From assembly GCA_903843315.1 (NCBI GenBank), contig CAIMPQ010000123.1:1-5639 (forward strand): a stretch of 5,639 bases of DNA. The letters run 5' to 3'. This DNA is from an uncultured beta proteobacterium (GTDB lineage Bacteria > Pseudomonadota > Gammaproteobacteria > Burkholderiales > Burkholderiaceae). Shown one piece after another: positions 4,667 through 5,639 of the stretch. Every line of letters begins with the position of its first letter. Position 1 is the first letter of the stretch. The notes below the pieces were generated by a model. It was not told where the DNA came from, searched no databases, and saw only the letters and a list, made by a program, of their open reading frames with translations. A program made the position numbers and the translations under genes.

Positions 4667-4723
4667 GATAGGGCCTCTAGGCAACTAAGAAATACCAAAA
4701 CACCTGCGGGCTGTTTTTTATTA
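4664..4723 (+). repeat. Repeat R7: short, decayed copy overlapping the BLUF stop codon
   Basis: TAGGATAGGG (4664-4673) is the left edge, and its TAG is the stop codon of the BLUF gene. The T-loop region is deleted; GCC-TCTA-GGC forms a tiny hairpin. The CAACTAAGAAATACC box (CTA ends 4687) leads into the terminator with the loop 18 bases away, one fewer than in the other copies. Confidence 0.72.
4697..4719 (+). terminator. Intrinsic terminator of the BLUF gene (R7), altered stem
   Basis: AAAACA-CC (4697-4704), TGCG loop, GG, bulged C4711, TGTTTT (4712-4717), T-run to 4719. The sequence differs from the other copies on both arms but a stem can still form. Confidence 0.75.
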
Positions 4724-4733
4724 AACTCCATAT

Positions 4734-5111
4734 ATGAATGAGAAGCTAAGTAGCAAGGTTTTAACCCTAATCCTTGCTTTGTTTTATGTGAGTCCCTTGT
4801 GGGCTTTTGGAGAATTTAATATGAATAGCATGCCCGATCTAAGCACGGCTAGATTCAAGTTGGTATGTAATGAGATAGCAGAAGGTAAAGCAAAAGAAGA
4901 TGATTTTAATCAAGGGTTATGTATTGGGATTATTTTAGGAGTTGAAGATAATGCCAATTACGACAAAAAAATTTGTGTGCCACAAAATATCGATATTAAA
5001 GGGCGCGCCCAAGTGGTGAGTGATTATGTTGCCACGCAACCAAATAGAATGAGCGAAGCTTTTGCCTCTCTTGTCTTTGATGCGATGGCAAAAAAATGGC
5101 CGTGCTCTTGA
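4734..5111 (+). CDS. Rap1a/Tai-like secreted protein (immunity-type fold)
   Basis: This 125-residue protein has an N-terminal signal peptide (hydrophobic 9-22, likely cut after LWA at 24). The mature part shows the Rap1a/Tai pattern: G-L-C-I-G-I-I-L-G-V, then I-C-V-P, a V-V-x-x-Y helix, and a C-terminal K-W-P-C. Four cysteines (C45, C63, C81, C124) fit the two disulfides of the family. Founding members are periplasmic immunity proteins against type VI secretion amidase effectors, but many family members are orphans of unknown role. No effector or secretion gene is nearby, so this is an orphan. ATG 4734 is needed for the signal peptide, yet it lies 15 bases after the R7 T-run without a ribosome-binding site; TAAACT (4722-4727) could be a -10 for leaderless transcription. 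Confidence 0.8.
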   Translation: MNEKLSSKVLTLILALFYVSPLWAFGEFNMNSMPDLSTARFKLVCNEIAEGKAKEDDFNQGLCIGIILGVEDNANYDKKICVPQNIDIKGRAQVVSDYVATQPNRMSEAFASLVFDAMAKKWPCS

Positions 5112-5119
5112 AAGCAACA

Positions 5120-5200
5120 CTAAGCCTCCCTTGCCCTGCTTGATACCGCCTCAAGCCACCCAGACACACTAAAACCACCTTCGGGTGGTTTTTTCGTTAA
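5120..5200 (+). repeat. Repeat R8: diverged copy with strong hairpin plus terminator
   Basis: The left edge is not recognisable (CTAAGCCTCCC). GCTTGA (5138-5143) pairs perfectly with TCAAGC (5151-5156) around TACCGCC. The box reads CCACCCAGACACACT (5156-5170), three substitutions from the majority form, with unchanged 19-base spacing to the terminator loop. Confidence 0.8.
5171..5194 (+). terminator. Intrinsic terminator of the Rap1a-like gene (R8)
   Basis: AAAACCACC (5171-5179), TTCG loop, GGTGGTTTT (5184-5192), with six T (5189-5194). Perfect stem. Confidence 0.93.
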
Positions 5201-5218
5201 TAGGGTCTAGAATGTCCA

Positions 5219-5639
5219 ATGTTGTATTTCATACTGGGCCTCTTTAGCTTACTTCCCTTGGCAATCCTTCAGCTTGCAGGGGCTGGCATAGGGCTTTTGA
5301 TTTACTTGTGCTCCCCTAAGTATCGGTCGCGCTTAAATAAAAATCATCAAAGCGCCGCAAATTATTGTGGATTTAAATTAACCCCATGGAGAGTGGCGGC
5401 AGAATCTGGGATGATGTTTGCGGATACTCTATGGATTTGGAAGCATCCACAGGCCTCTATCAATATGGCCACAATAGAAAACCTGGATCAAATTATTGAG
5501 CTATCTAAAAATGGAAAAGGCTTGATTATTCTTGCTTCACATTTTGGAGGGTTTGAAATAGTGCCTCGTATTTTTGCCGAGTATACGAAAGCAACGGTAA
5601 TGTATAGGCCGGCCCGCAAGTGGTGGTTGAATGAGTTAA
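5219..5639 (+). CDS. LpxL/HtrB-family lipid A (Kdo2-lipid IVA) acyltransferase, N-terminal part, truncated by the window end
   Basis: An open frame from ATG 5219 runs off the window after 140 codons. It begins with a hydrophobic N-terminal helix (MLYFILGLFSLLPLAILQ, then to residue 30) and a basic S-P-K-Y-R-S-R-L stretch, typical of inner-membrane LpxL/LpxM enzymes that add a secondary acyl chain to lipid A. The catalytic HX4(D/E) motif is H108-F-G-G-F-E113, and Y129-R130-P131 is the next conserved block. The family's usual length is about 280-310 residues, so roughly half is visible. ATG 5212 is out of frame. The ribosome-binding site is poor (AGGG at 5202-5205). As a housekeeping envelope gene directly after R8 it probably marks the end of the accessory array. 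Confidence 0.88.
   Translation, partial: MLYFILGLFSLLPLAILQLAGAGIGLLIYLCSPKYRSRLNKNHQSAANYCGFKLTPWRVAAESGMMFADTLWIWKHPQASINMATIENLDQIIELSKNGKGLIILASHFGGFEIVPRIFAEYTKATVMYRPARKWWLNEL

Noticed and set aside
348..5200. Classical integron attC sites
   Set aside because: The repeats lack the GTTRRRY/RYYYAAC core pair of attC and have a strong TTCG-loop terminator instead. Only the layout resembles an integron.
348..5200. CRISPR array
   Set aside because: Repeats are diverged, about 80 bp long, and separated by 0.4-1.1 kb of coding sequence.
1..5639. Insertion sequence or integrase gene
   Set aside because: No transposase, tyrosine recombinase or terminal inverted repeats were found on either strand, so any enzyme moving these units must be elsewhere.

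Overview
The window looks like an accessory region of a betaproteobacterial chromosome. GC is moderate (low-to-mid 40s by eye). Gene types and codon use fit a small-genome freshwater Burkholderiaceae such as Polynucleobacter; that genus name is an inference from the overall look, not a database match. The window contains a run of short, functionally unrelated genes, each nearly always a stand-alone transcription unit. At its right edge a gene of the LpxL/HtrB lipid A acyltransferase family begins, which looks like ordinary chromosome.

Layout, left to right: the 3' end of a brnT toxin gene and its brnA antitoxin; repeat R1; a periplasmic TPR protein; R2; a bicupin ChrR-like protein on the minus strand; R3; a lipoprotein of the 'secreted repeat' (Lipoprotein_15) type; R4; a three-part unit of a MarR-family regulator, a broken CDGSH iron-sulfur gene absent from ordinary ORF calls, and a DoxX membrane protein; R5; a small membrane protein of unknown function; R6; a BLUF blue-light receptor; R7; a Rap1a/Tai-like secreted immunity-type protein; R8; then the start of the lpxL-like gene, which runs off the window.

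The main observation is the repeat. Eight related copies of about 60-88 bp, all in the same orientation, separate the genes so that each inter-repeat block of about 0.5-1.2 kb holds one gene or one small operon. Each copy ends in a CCACCAAGAAACACC-type box, then an intrinsic terminator (stem ACCACC, TTCG loop, T-run). From the last base of the CCA-like triplet to the first loop base the distance is 19 nt in seven copies and 18 in the eighth. Upstream of the box the better-preserved copies look like the 3' half of a tRNA gene: a TAGGATGAG-type left edge, an anticodon-arm-like hairpin, an AGGTC variable-loop-like stretch, a T-loop-like TCGATTC, acceptor-like bases and CCA at the spacing of a real tRNA. 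I infer that the repeats derive from a tRNA 3' half plus its native terminator. The region may therefore be an array of gene cassettes built by repeated insertion at a tRNA 3' end, an integron-like layout without attC sites. No recombinase and no intact parental tRNA lie in the window, so the mobility part is a hypothesis.

The genes do not form one pathway. They are typical accessory cargo: toxin-antitoxin, envelope and redox proteins, a light sensor and an orphan immunity-type protein. The only visible functional grouping is MarR/CDGSH/DoxX, a likely redox-response unit whose middle gene is decayed.
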